Positions 1 through 25,300 of a DNA stretch of 64,000 bases are shown in pieces. Each line of letters begins with the position of its first letter. Position 1 is the first letter of the stretch. A model generated the notes under the pieces. The model saw only the letters and a list, made by a program, of their open reading frames with translations. It searched no databases and was not told the origin of the DNA. Source of the stretch: Smittia aterrima. Its lineage: Eukaryota; Arthropoda; Insecta; Diptera; Chironomidae. The translations under genes and the position numbers were made by a program. The stretch is from NCBI GenBank assembly GCA_033063855.1, contig CP093831.1, forward strand, positions 7,254,001 through 7,318,000, given 5' to 3'.

Positions 1-1849
<1,849 letters not shown>

Positions 1850-3537
1850 ATATTTTTTTGCTTTTTCTTTTTATGTTTCGTCGATCTAACTTCATCGTCA
1901 CGTTAAAAGTTAACAATCAATTCCAGAATTCCTTCCAAACACTTTTATTTCGCAACAAAACCTAACAAATAATTTCTCTTTCTCTTTTCATTTTGCTTCG
2001 ATTATGATTTGAAAACCTTTCATCGACATTTTCGCTTATTATTTGCCGACTAACTCTTATCTCCTGGATCAAAACATTTTTATTGAAACTTTTAAGGAAG
2101 CTCATTGAGAAGAAGAAGAAAGCTCAACCGAAGCTTCCGAAGTTCTATTTTTGCCCTTTTACTGGTGAAATGAAGATCACTGAATCATTGTATTAAACTT
2201 ATTACCTTAGCGATTAAGAGAAAAGTTTGCAGGATCAGACAACTTTTTTTTACTTTGGAAGAAATCTCACAAATTTCATATTAATTAAACTTTTCTGCAG
2301 CAAAGTCTGCTGTCGCCAGTTAGAAATAAATTTTTAAAACAATCTAATAGCAGATCGAATTTCTACGTAGGTCCTATGATGTCAAATTGTATACCTAGCC
2401 TTAGGTGTTGCTGCCCATTGAAGTTTTGATGAGAAGGAAACGATTAGACCTAAACGTTCAATGGACGCCTTCTGCAACGATTTTCTTTGATTGATCTGCT
2501 TGAAAATCAAGTAATATTAAAATAATAATTTATTTTGTACATTGGAAAATGGAAATTGTCTTGAAAGAAGAAAAGTTGCAGAATAAATTTGTAAAGTTGT
2601 GGCCTAAGGCCATTTTGTTATATCTTCTTAGTCTAAGTATCTCTGGAATGAATTGAAAAATAAACATTTTAAATATTTAGAATTTGTCTGTTTCTGTTTC
2701 TTCGGCAAATTCTTCGTTGTTTTCTCTTGTTTATATTTTTATTTTGGCATCTGGTTCGACAATTTGAATTTGTGACCTTGAGAGTTCTCAAAAATCGTCG
2801 CAAGCTGAAAACAAATTCTCATTTCAAAACATAAACTTTAAATATTCCATAAAAATTTGCTGATAATTGTTTTATTCAATGCAATGTAATAAGAATTTCA
2901 ATTTAACAAGTTACAAAAAAAAATGGGTTTTAATAAAAGTTCTAAGATGAAACAAGTTAGTAAATACCCTTTAATAGAAAATTAATGCGGGCGACTGTCT
3001 CGTCTCTACTAACTCGTAGACAATCGCCTCGTCGAAGGGAACTTAAATTTATGATTTGATGTTTGTATAAAAGTTTAGGCTTCTCCCTCGAGTTAGCTAA
3101 TCATTTATCGTAAAAAATGTTATTGATCAATTTAGGTTACACATTGTTTCATCATCTCGATTGATTGGTTCGCTTCTTTACACATTTTTCTCGTTCCTGT
3201 CTCATCGCTCGTTTCATTATTAAATTCATTTTCACAAAATGGAATTTAGAAAATGGCACTTTCTAGTTTCTATGATACTGATGAATTCGTCAACCGTTGC
3301 TTAAGTTAATGTTATTGTGTCGTGTCCATTTCATGGGCCGTTTTCGAAGAGTGTAGAAAGCATTTCGCGATAGTGATGAAAGTTGATTGTGTTCAACTTA
3401 TTTATTATTTTACTTTTTGCTCAAATGGAAAGGAAACGATTCTCTTTCAATCCTCCTGATTAAATGCGACATCGGAGGTATAAAAACTAAGAAATGTAAA
3501 ATTATAAGAAGTGTATTCGACAAAAAATGTAATCCGC
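1850..3537. other. Intergenic region between two convergent genes
   Basis: AT-rich DNA holding the 3' UTRs of the PKC gene (from the left) and zipper (from the right). No open frame here looks like a protein. An imperfect hairpin at 2990-3028 has 11-nt arms with one mismatch and a 17-nt loop. Nothing else was recognised. Confidence 0.6.
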
Positions 3538-13950
<10,413 letters not shown>

Positions 13951-15068
13951 TTTCTTCACTCAGCTCTTGTTTTCACCAACAGCTTGTAAAGTCTCTTTTT
14001 TTTCGGGTTTAAGTATTTAAAATCGTTTGTATAAAAAGAAATCCACTTCACGGAGCGATTCTGGATTTTCGACTGAATTGTTCTTCTTTTTCGCCCTTTC
14101 TTTGTGTTTGTGAAAGACGAAGCCGAAAAATGTGAAATTATTTTCGTTTAAATACGACGAATCCTTATCAAATATCACTAAATTTAAATCACTTTAACTA
14201 CGAAATGCTGAAATTAATATTTTGTGTGCAGTTTGAACGACAGTTTCGACGCGTTTGATTAAAAAACTTCGAATGAATGCGAGAGTGTACTACACGGCGA
14301 TTTTTAAGTTCGTTGTCGTTGGACGGGGACGATCCTAAGTTGTGTAACAAAAAAAGATTTTGAAACTGTCAAAAATAAGCCGCTCCCAACAATGACGCAA
14401 TTTATCTGGATCCCCAACGAGGGAATGAAAGAGAAGACATTCAACCGTTGAGGTTTCGTTCGTAAATCACGAGAAAATAAGGCAAAATTTGATCCCCCTA
14501 GTATGATTGAGAAAACTGATTAGAAAACTCTTCAATTATTTTGATTTTTAGCGAAGTCATTCAATAATTGTTCTTCTCACATTTGATATTACTTAACTTC
14601 ATTGTCAACTACGAAAATTTCTGAAAAAGTCACGTAATCATCATGAAATTTTCATTTTGGACGCCTCTGGAGCAACCGAAATTATTGGAAACAAATATCA
14701 TTTGATTAACGACGACGTTCATTGATTGAGACACATTTAATATTTAAAATTTTTACTTTTATTTTCCTTCCTTCCTTTTCATATTTTCGTGTGAGAATCA
14801 TTAGAGAAATAATGATGAAAAACAAAACTTAAGCGACAATTTCTATTCTGTTCTCTTAGTTTTTACATCTTGCTGATGATTGAGTTCTTCTTCTTGATTT
14901 TTGCAATCTAACAATAAATTTAAATAAATTGAATGAATGGGTGAAGATTGATGATGATTTTAGCGATCTATGATCAAAATGAGAGGAATTTAATGGAATA
15001 AACAGCATATCACCACAGAATCTTAGAAAGAATTGTGATTGATTTGTTTGCGTTGTACTTTGCCGTTT
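13951..15068. other. Upstream region of zipper and 3' flank of CNBP
   Basis: About 1.1 kb without a convincing coding region. It must contain the zipper 5' leader and promoter, both on the minus strand, and the 3' UTR of the neighbouring zinc-knuckle gene. No clear TATA box or 5' non-coding exon could be fixed. Confidence 0.5.
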
Positions 15069-15739
15069 CTACTGTCTTTGTGATGTTTTTGATCGGCCGC
15101 CTCCAGCGTTAGTTGGACAATTACCTACAAAACAAGATAAAATCGATAAGAAATCATTTCAAGCAAAGATAGCAAATCAAACTTACGGGAAATATGACCC
15201 TCAAGGTTGCAGGCAAAGCAGACATCAACCTTTGTTGGGCAATCCTTCACTAAGTGGCCAATCTCCTTGCAGTTGTAGCAACTGATTTGATCCTTTTCAC
15301 GGTTGCAATCTCTCGATTTGTGCCCGACGTCATTACAACGGTAGCAACGTTCCTCGGGTTCCTGGCAGTCACGAGCCAAATGACCTACGCGGTTGCATTT
15401 ATAACACTTTTGGCCTAGAAATGTACGAAACCTAACCGGTTAGCGGCGAATCGAACTGCGGCATTAAATGGCGACATGCTTATTCATAACCCCAAAGATT
15501 ATGGTCGTTGTAGCATTAATAACTCTGTTTAATCAAGCTTACCTCCGAAGCCACGTCCTCCGCCGAAGTTGTTACGGCATTCGCGTGCGAAATGACCGCT
15601 TCTGTTACCTGAAATAATCCGATTTCATTAAATTGCGTTACTGAAAATGCTTTAAATTTCAGTCAAGATATTTCTTGCCAAATCAGTGATCTCACGCATT
15701 GTCGTCACTTTTCTTACATTTATAACACACTGAAGACAT
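15069..15739 (-). CDS. CNBP: CNBP-type CCHC zinc-knuckle nucleic-acid-binding protein
   Basis: A small single-stranded nucleic-acid-binding protein; the family acts in translation and transcription control. Exons on the minus strand: 15739-15718, 15608-15543, 15414-15187 and 15124-15069 (TAG), giving 123 residues. Five CX2CX4HX4C knuckles are visible: CYKCNRSGHFAREC, CYKCNRVGHLARDC, CYRCNDVGHKSRDC, CYNCKEIGHLVKDC and CFACNLEGHISRNC. A Gly/Arg/Phe linker (NNFGGGRGFGG) lies between knuckles 1 and 2, as in animal CNBP. Human CNBP has seven knuckles, so this is a shorter insect version. The first coding exon is only 22 nt; reading through its donor meets a stop, which confirms the splice. The gene is divergent from RBM22, with about 390 bp between start codons. 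Confidence 0.93.
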
Positions 15740-16131
15740 GCTTTTCACCGACTTGAGGTTCAATTGATGCTTTTAAATGCAATAAACAATATAACTTGTC
15801 TTCAGAAAAATCGTTTAAATTTATCACGACACCAGATGGAGTATTTTATGGGAACTTTGTGTGTTCACAAAATTTGTGCGTTCAGAAATTTTCATCGAGT
15901 CGTGTGAAAAAAAATTTGTTTATTAATTCCAAACAGTCTCGCATAGCATTCTTTAGAGAAAGAACCTGAAGCAGCAAAAGGAGCTTAAAAAGTTTCTTTA
16001 AAAATACAAGAAAGTGAGTGAATCGAATAATCTCGTGAAATTTTAAAGCATTATTTCAATTTTTCTAATTTCTAATTCATCAGGAATCATAAATTCATTA
16101 AACGAGACGACTATAAGAAAACGGCTTCAAC
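15740..16131. promoter_or_regulatory. Shared upstream region of CNBP and RBM22
   Basis: 392 bp separate the two divergent start codons. The region must hold both 5' leaders and probably a shared bidirectional promoter. No TATA box is obvious on either side, as is common for housekeeping genes. Any co-regulation is inference. Confidence 0.55.
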
Positions 16132-17373
16132 ATGGCGATGAGTAAAACCACATCAACTTATAACAGAGCTAATTGGGAAGACAGCGTAAGTTTGTTTATT
16201 AAATTATTTTCGAATATTTGGAACTAAATTTTTTTCCGCTTTTAGGAATTTCCAATTCTCTGTCAAACGTGTCTAGGTGACAATCCTTATGTTCGAATGA
16301 TTAAAGAGAAATATGGCAAAGAATGCAAGATCTGCAGTCGCCCCTTTACAATCTTCAGATGGTGTCCAGGAGCGAGAATGCGATTCAAGAAGACAGAGGT
16401 TTGTCAAACTTGCTCGAAACTGAAAAACGTTTGCCAAACATGTCTTCTGGATCTTGAATTTGGATTACCAACTCAAGTTCGTGATGCAGCTTTGAAGATT
16501 AACGATGAGATCCCGCAAAGTGAAGTCAACAAGGAGTATTATCTTCAAAATGTAGAAAAGCAACTTGCGCTCAATGGTGGAGAGATGCCGACTGGAGCTG
16601 GAGGAGGAAAAGCAACACCAGCTTCAGATGTATTGTCGAAGCTTGCACGTACAACTCCTTACTACAAGCGGAACTTGCCTCATATTTGTTCGTTCTGGGT
16701 TAAAGGAGAGTGCAAACGAGGAGAAGAATGCCCATACCGTCACGAGAAACCAAGTGAACCTGATGATCCGTTATCGGAACAAAATATTCGTGATCGTTAC
16801 TATGGAGTTAATGATCCGGTTGCTGAGAAGTTGCTGAAGAGAGCAGCTTCACTTCCTGTATTGGAAATTCCTTCAGACAAGACAATCACAACTTTGTATG
16901 TTGGAAACGTTGGCGATCATCTTACTGAAGTCGATATTCGAGATCAATTCTATCATTACGGAGAGATCCGTAACGTCACACTCGTTCCAAAACAACAATG
17001 CGCATTCGTTCAATTTACAAAGCGCTCAGCTGCAGAACTTGCTGCCGAGAAGACATTCAACAAGTTAGTACTTGGTGGTAAAAAACTATCTATTCGTTGG
17101 GCTTATTCTCAAGCTAAGCAAGCAACACCAGCAATTCAGAAGAATCGGCAAGATCCTCGACTCGATCCAGTTCCAGGCCTTCCTGATTTGCCTCTGCCAC
17201 CAAACCCGAACGACTACTTCAACTTAAACGCATCAGATTTCCAAGTTTTGCCCGCAGGAATGAAGCTCCATCAGATTCCCTCTCAATTTCTTCCTGCAAT
17301 GCCTGGACCATCGGGTTCGAACATCCATTATGTATCACAAGATCCCAATCGATTGGGAACAATGAAAAAATAA
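16132..17373 (+). CDS. RBM22: Pre-mRNA-splicing factor RBM22 (Cwc2/Ecm2 family)
   Basis: A spliceosome component that contacts U6 snRNA and the pre-mRNA near the catalytic centre (family knowledge). Two exons, 16132-16185 and 16246-17373, join in phase 0 and give 393 residues, slightly shorter than the human protein at about 420. The N-terminus ([17 protein letters not shown]) starts a cysteine-rich zinc module with repeated CX2C pairs (residues ~28-90). A CCCH zinc finger follows at [19 protein letters not shown] (~residues 162-180). An RRM begins at [20 protein letters not shown] (RNP2) and contains QCAFVQFT (RNP1), with a short Pro-rich C-terminal tail. AATAAA lies about 25 nt after the stop. 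The neighbouring CNBP gene is also an RNA-binding factor, but I see no sequence evidence that they act together. Confidence 0.96.
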
Positions 17374-17792
17374 TTTTCTTTATGCTTTATTCTTCTCTTC
17401 AATAAAAATATGGACTTTAAAAATCAAATAAAAAAAATTATCTTTTTAATTCAACGTCGAATTCAAATGCATGAGTCTCGCGCCCATTGTGTGGACGAAA
17501 GCTTTCGAAAATATTTTTTTTGTTCATTGCGTGAGAAGTTAATTAATTAAAGGTCCTGCAGTGTAGAGCTTGAGCTGAATTTTGTTCAACGCATTGAGTT
17601 CACAACGAACTTCAATCGATTACTGAAATTCAAGGCTGAAACAAACGGGGAAAGACCTCGTCGAATAATCAAAACATTGCAAGAAAAACAACAACAAAAT
17701 CTAAAAATATTTTGGAAATTTTTATTGCGAAAGCTAATACGAGAAAAATGACAGATAAGAAGCTGAGTCTTTAACACATTTGTGTTGTGAAC

Positions 17793-19647
<1,855 letters not shown>

Positions 19648-20108
19648 TAATGGCATTATCATCATATTGTGTCGATATTGTTGTTATGTACTTATCAGCT
19701 TCTATTTTCATGTCATGCGTTTACCAATCAAATGAGAAATGCTACAAATTGTTAATCCTTTATCTCACGTTCTATTTTTGTAACACTTTTATCTCTCAAC
19801 AAGCAGATGAATGCCTCTTGCAATAGCAATGAAAGTTCTTCTCGGAATCTGCAAAATTTCCTTCACGTCAGACCTTAGATTTTTATTTCCTTTTCTTTTT
19901 TCCCAGAAAAAGCTTCTCAGAAGAATATCCTTGAATAAAGCGAAGTTATCGAAGATTTTTATTAAAGAAAGATTCTTTTAGCTGATGCCATACAAAGTAC
20001 AAAAAATTTTGTTTTGCTAGGGTGGAAGATCAATCGTAGCGACTGAACTTCCACCCTAAATTTCTTTAAATGATAACAGAAGCGTAGATGACCCAATGCC
20101 GATCTCGT
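19648..20108. other. Convergent intergenic region with a perfect hairpin
   Basis: A 461-bp stretch between two convergent stop codons. It holds both 3' UTRs and an 11-bp perfect inverted repeat at 20018-20058 with a 19-nt loop. No protein-coding signal was seen. Confidence 0.6.
20018..20058. repeat. 11-bp perfect inverted repeat (hairpin)
   Basis: TAGGGTGGAAG at 20018-20028 is exactly complementary to CTTCCACCCTA at 20048-20058. It lies about 50 bp beyond the proteasome stop codon, in a region expected to be in the 3' UTR of one or both convergent genes. Confidence 0.7.
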
Positions 20109-21212
20109 TTAATCTCTGCGTTGAGCTTCGGCGACGAGTGGAATTGGGTCCTCTGGGTTTGGGGGATCAGCTGGTTCAACACGATGAGAGCCGCCAACAC
20201 CAACATCAGCTGGATCAGTTTCAATTTCAGAAGGTCCAGTTCCATGGCTTGAGTCTGGATTGATGTAAGCTTCAGTTTCAGCCTCACTCAAGCATTTAAA
20301 CTTTGAATCTTTTCCAACAATGCAGATGGACAAGTTTTTGTTGTTCAATTTCGTTTCGTTGGGCAAAGTGCCTGCAAGCGCTTTAATTCCATGATTGATG
20401 AGTTCATACAAAGTGCAATCCTTGAATGAATTCAAATGCTTCTCCAAGTACGTACGAGCGCTCTGAGAACGTGCTCCGATAGCCATGGCTTTGCAGTCAT
20501 AGAAGTTTGCACTTGGGCAAGTTTGATAAATGTGAGGTCCTTGATCCTAAAAGATTTAAACATTAATAAACGAAGTTTTTAATCAAGAAGTTAAAACTCA
20601 CGTCATAACCAGCGACAAGCAATCCTACGCCATAAGGACGACGATCGTAACGTTGAGTACAAATCTGCATCTTCAGACCCAACAAGTTAATCAAGCGTCC
20701 AACTGGGTAGTTACGACCATAGGAATATTTGTGATTAATGCATTCCTGACGCATGTAACGACTAAAACAAAAAATCTTAATTAGACAAGTTGAGAAACGA
20801 AAATTTTGAATAAGTTACCATAAGATCCGAGCGTCTGCTGTGATTCCAGCCATTGAGATCCCAATGTGATCATCAACACGAAGTATCTTCTGCTGATGAG
20901 CCGACAATTCGGATGTTGCTCTCTTCAAAGCAATGAGAACTGCGTAATCCGTTGACTTCAGACCAACTGTAGCTGATCCGAGCTTAACAGCCTCCATTGC
21001 ATACTCAACTTGATGGATCCTTCCTTGGGGACTCCAGACTGTAACATCGCTGTCGTATTGATTGCGAAACTAATAGAAGAAATGATCATGACTTGTAATT
21101 TTTGTTTGCAAGGTTAAAAATATTGCGATTGAATTTAGGATAAATTAGAATCTTTCCTTATTATTCACTTTTGTTTTCCTTGAAAGTTATTAGCGGTATG
21201 CAAACTCACCAT
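20109..21212 (-). CDS. Prosalpha6: 20S proteasome alpha-type subunit (PSMA1 / alpha-6)
   Basis: Structural alpha-ring subunit of the 20S proteasome. Exons on the minus strand: 21212-21210 (ATG alone), 21069-20819, 20761-20602 and 20546-20109 (TAA), giving 283 residues. The alpha-subunit N-terminal signature appears as [20 protein letters not shown], followed by [16 protein letters not shown]. Later motifs are [14 protein letters not shown] ([13 protein letters not shown]), [11 protein letters not shown] and [14 protein letters not shown]. The tail is rich in Glu, Asp and Pro, as in PSMA1. The start codon makes up a complete 3-nt coding exon followed at once by GTGAGT. The alternative would be initiation within the next exon, which would cut into the conserved N-terminal gate region, so the split ATG is preferred. 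Confidence 0.95.
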
Positions 21213-22382
21213 CTTTAAACCTCAGTCAATGTTCAATTACCACAAATATTTAACTTTTAACTTCTCAGTTCGGTGACTTTGTAGATTTTGTCTCTGTTTT
21301 GGGAGGAATTCAGAAATTGCGTAACTTGAATTTGGTAATTTTTGCCCATCCACTCAAATTCGAATTTTAAAAATCTGTTAAATATTTTCAGTAACAAAAA
21401 TTTGATTAATTGATTGGTACCTTTGGTCTAACGGTAAATTAAGCGATTGAATCAATAGAAAACAAATTCATTGTGAACCACGCGAAAATTAGCGAGCGAG
21501 AAATCTCAATACCTCATGCTCTCAATAAATTAGAAGACAAAATGTTTTTGAGCAAAAGACTTTGTGTGTATTTTTATCTTTTCTTTCTTTTCTTTTCATT
21601 CGATATCCACGCGTTACCGCTCATAGTCGTTCTCAATCGTCGAGACCGTGCAGACGTTTCAGTGATAACATATTTTTTAATTGCTCCGCATATTGTGAAC
21701 CGAAGTTTTATTGTCGCATGTTCTCATCTGTCTAACTGTCTCGAACGATAATTGCTGACGATTGTCGCAGTTCAAAGGATAAAGAACAATTTGTGAAAGT
21801 TATTTTAAGGTGATTGTGATATTATAAAACTTGCGACGGAAAAAAATTCAAGGAATAATAAAAGTTGGCAGTGAAAAAAAATAAATTGCGATTAGATATC
21901 TCTCCGTGGGCTCGATCATAGTTACTGCAATCTGATTGGCCGAAGTTTCATGACGCAATCAGTAGGCGATCACCTCATTGAAACAATCGGCTTCTTCTTT
22001 TACATTGAAATTTTCATTCTCTTGCGAATTTATTTCCCCTCGCCGGGTTTTAATTCTTGCAACCGAAATATCTTCGCTTTCTTCTCGCGAAATACTCTTC
22101 TCGCGATTTTTAAAGATGAAACGAAGAGATCATAAAATATTTGCTTTTTTCTTACGTGGCCTTCATTATCATGTGCATGCTTACGCGGAAACTAGCAGTT
22201 GACATAACTCGTTTTACTTTTTCGAGAATCGCACATTTCATGGTCACGTCATTCTTATCGCAACATGTTATCGTCGTAGAACATCTCAAGCTGAAATAGT
22301 TCTGGAAAATTCCAAACTCATGTGTTTCATTCTCATTTCAGAAGAAAAACAAAAGATTGTTGACGATAATATTTATTGAGTC
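21213..22382. other. Divergent intergenic region
   Basis: About 1.2 kb between the start codons of the proteasome gene (-) and the phospholipase gene (+), presumably holding both promoters and leaders. The open frames at 21473-21751 and 21950-22202 have no recognisable domains and are not called. Confidence 0.5.
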
Positions 22383-25300
22383 ATGAAAAGTTATCAGCGA
22401 AATCTGCTATTCCACGTTTTGCTACTCGCGATTTGCATAATCAACAGTTGCTTGAGTGAGAGTGACTTGAAACCGCATCGAGATGAAGAGAATTTCCTCA
22501 TCGTTGACCATCTCAATGATAACGAGAAAGAAACTAGACTCAAGTGGAAAGATCTCATGGGAAAGGAGACAACGCTCGACAGAGACGAGCAAAGATACGA
22601 CAACAGGTGAGAACAAATTGATTAATGATCTGGATAAATAAACCTCAAACAAAACAGAATTGATACTCGAGAGACTCAAAGTCACAGACGTTTCTTAAAT
22701 TGACGTCTTTGCCTTATGACAAAAACATGTGAATAACGAATTGCTGGGAGAATAATAAAAACATCAAAACCAGCCTCAAAAGTCAAAGATTTATTATCTT
22801 TTATTCTAACTCAGAATTCGTTAAATATTCAGAATGTTCTTGGCTATGAAACGAAAGGGTTCAATGTTGAAGAAGATTTTTTTCCGAAAATCAAAACGAA
22901 ATTGCAAACTTCTCGACCCTCTCACATCGAAAGAAGATTATTCTCTCGACGACCATTGACTAATTGAACTTCAAACTTAATTGCCTTAGATTTCTCAATT
23001 AATTTCTCATAATTTAATCAACCTTCGTTGCAGTTCCCTCAAGATGACCTCTCTGTGGCAGATAACGAACGGAAAACGATTTGCACAATTGATTTTCAGT
23101 GGAGAGAATCTGATCGACTGTGAATTTCTTAAGGATGGTGGAGAGATCGTCGACGATTTCGTGGATAAATTCATTCAGGAGTATAATTTCATCCGACACA
23201 GTCGCAACGGGGAGTTTGGGTCTGAGAAGCATCACAAATATCTCGCGACCTCAAACGAAAATTCGTTCAGTATAAGCCCGAACTTTACATTCATTGCTCT
23301 CAAGAGATTGCAGCAAATTCCTGAAAATCTTTTGGAACTCATGAACTTAAAGAAACTTCAAAAGAAGTGCAATCAACTGCACCGGCAAATCAGACAGAAA
23401 TTTCAGGATGAAGACACGGAAGGCGAAGAGATCGAACCAGAGAACGCGAATGGAAGGTGAGACAAGCCTTTGATAATTTATGTTCATTCGATATGCTCTC
23501 ATCCGAACAATGTTTTCACATATCGCTTGAGATTTATCATTTCGTTTATTCTTCTTTTAATTTTTTGTATGATTTCCTTATGATTTAGAACGAAGCGACA
23601 AACCGACAGTTTTTTACTTGCTCCAAACAGCCGATGGTGCGGGAAAGGAAGCTCTGCTGATCAATACAAAGAGCTGGGCGCTTCAGGAGCCGATGCTTGT
23701 TGTCGAAAGCATGATCACTGCCTATACAACATTCAGGGCCTTCGAACCAAGTTTGGTTTATTTAATGTTAGACCTTTCACGATAAGCCACTGCAGATGCG
23801 ACCGAAGGTTTGAAAAAGAAAAATAATTTTACATTTTAATTGCCATCATTGCACTCTCTCGTTGGTCAATCTCTTCACACACGAAATTAATTGATTTTCG
23901 ATTTGATCTGCTTCTAATCACATATTTTCATCCTTCCACCCCTTCGACCATCTGGAAAATTTGAAGGTTTTGCTGTGATAAAATTTTAAGTCCGTCCGAA
24001 GTGCAAAGAAGATTAAATGCACATGCGGCGATAATTCGCTCAATTGTTTCTTCGGGGACAAAAGACTGTTGGTTTTGACGTTCTCGTTCACATGCTCTTC
24101 AGTTAATTTTGAAGACTTTTTGATTTAATAGGGATCGACTTGAAGATTACGTCACACTTGAAAAAGAAAGATTAAACAGGGTCAGACGATTGAACTCTTG
24201 GAGTTTTCAATAAAATCATTTGTGACTAATTTTACGAATTGTCCCCTGAGAATTTTCATTTCCTTAAAACAATAGAAGTTAGTTTTCCTTTTGTTCCTTT
24301 ATTTTCTTTGCAAAGTAACTGAGTAAGTGGCTTTCTTATCCTTAAATTCTTTAAATCCTTGCCAAGGTCTTCTCGTCGCAAGAGAGATCTAAATAATTTC
24401 ATCATTCCTTATACGAAATGGTGTGGCAAAGGATGGTCTGCAAAGAAATACAGCGAGATCGGCGGATTCTCGAAAACAGGTATTTTAAGTAAAACTTGAT
24501 TTGATTTAGACAATGATTTGAATTTAAATTGTTGTCAAGACAAATGCTGTCGAAGTCACGATTTCTGTCCTCACTGGATCGGCAGCTTCGAACGTAAATG
24601 GAGTTTATTTAACTGGAGCATAAATGTAATCATGCACTGCAAGTGCGATGAAAGGTAAAAAGGGTTTCAATTACTTTAATGATGTGTCAGTTGAGTGAAG
24701 AATGTGCGTAATTCTTTATACTTTCGCAAAAAAAGTTCTTTTGTTCATAAGTTCTTCGAATTCGCTGACTTGTCGCACTTTATTCAAGAATTGTTTTCCG
24801 TCGAAGTTATTCTTTTGTTCTTTATGCTGATGTCGAGATTAATATTTTCGCATGAAGAACTCCTTTTTTCGAGTTTATTAAGGAGCCATGTGTGGCTTTT
24901 AGTTAACGTTATTCCTAATGGCGAGCGTTAATTACGAGCGTTGTTTCCTCTTACGTCATTAAAAACTAGCTACTTGTCGACTTATGTCGCTAGAGAAGAT
25001 TTTCGTTCGTTATTTTCCGGTTAACGAGCTGTAAAAAAAGTTCTTACGGAAAATCATCGAAGGGAAAATCATCAAACGAATTTTTCTCGCTTTCTCCCTT
25101 CGATCTTTGATTTTTCTTCCCACCGCGATAATTGATTGACGCTAACATTTGGTCTCAGTCCTCAACCGTCGGTAAGTGAGCATTTGTAAATGCCACGAAC
25201 GATGCAACGCGACAAATAAGAAATATTTCGAAATCAATGTATAAACAAATGACAGAGGGTTTAAGTAAACAAAGTTTTTAAAAAAACATTATTGAAGAAC

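Noticed and set aside
2414..2465. Hairpin CCATTGAA..TTCAATGG as a possible microRNA precursor
   Set aside because: Paired arms are only about 12 nt with a bulge, too short for a microRNA precursor.
21420..21460. tRNA-like GGTCTAACGGTAA
   Set aside because: No B-box or cloverleaf arms follow.
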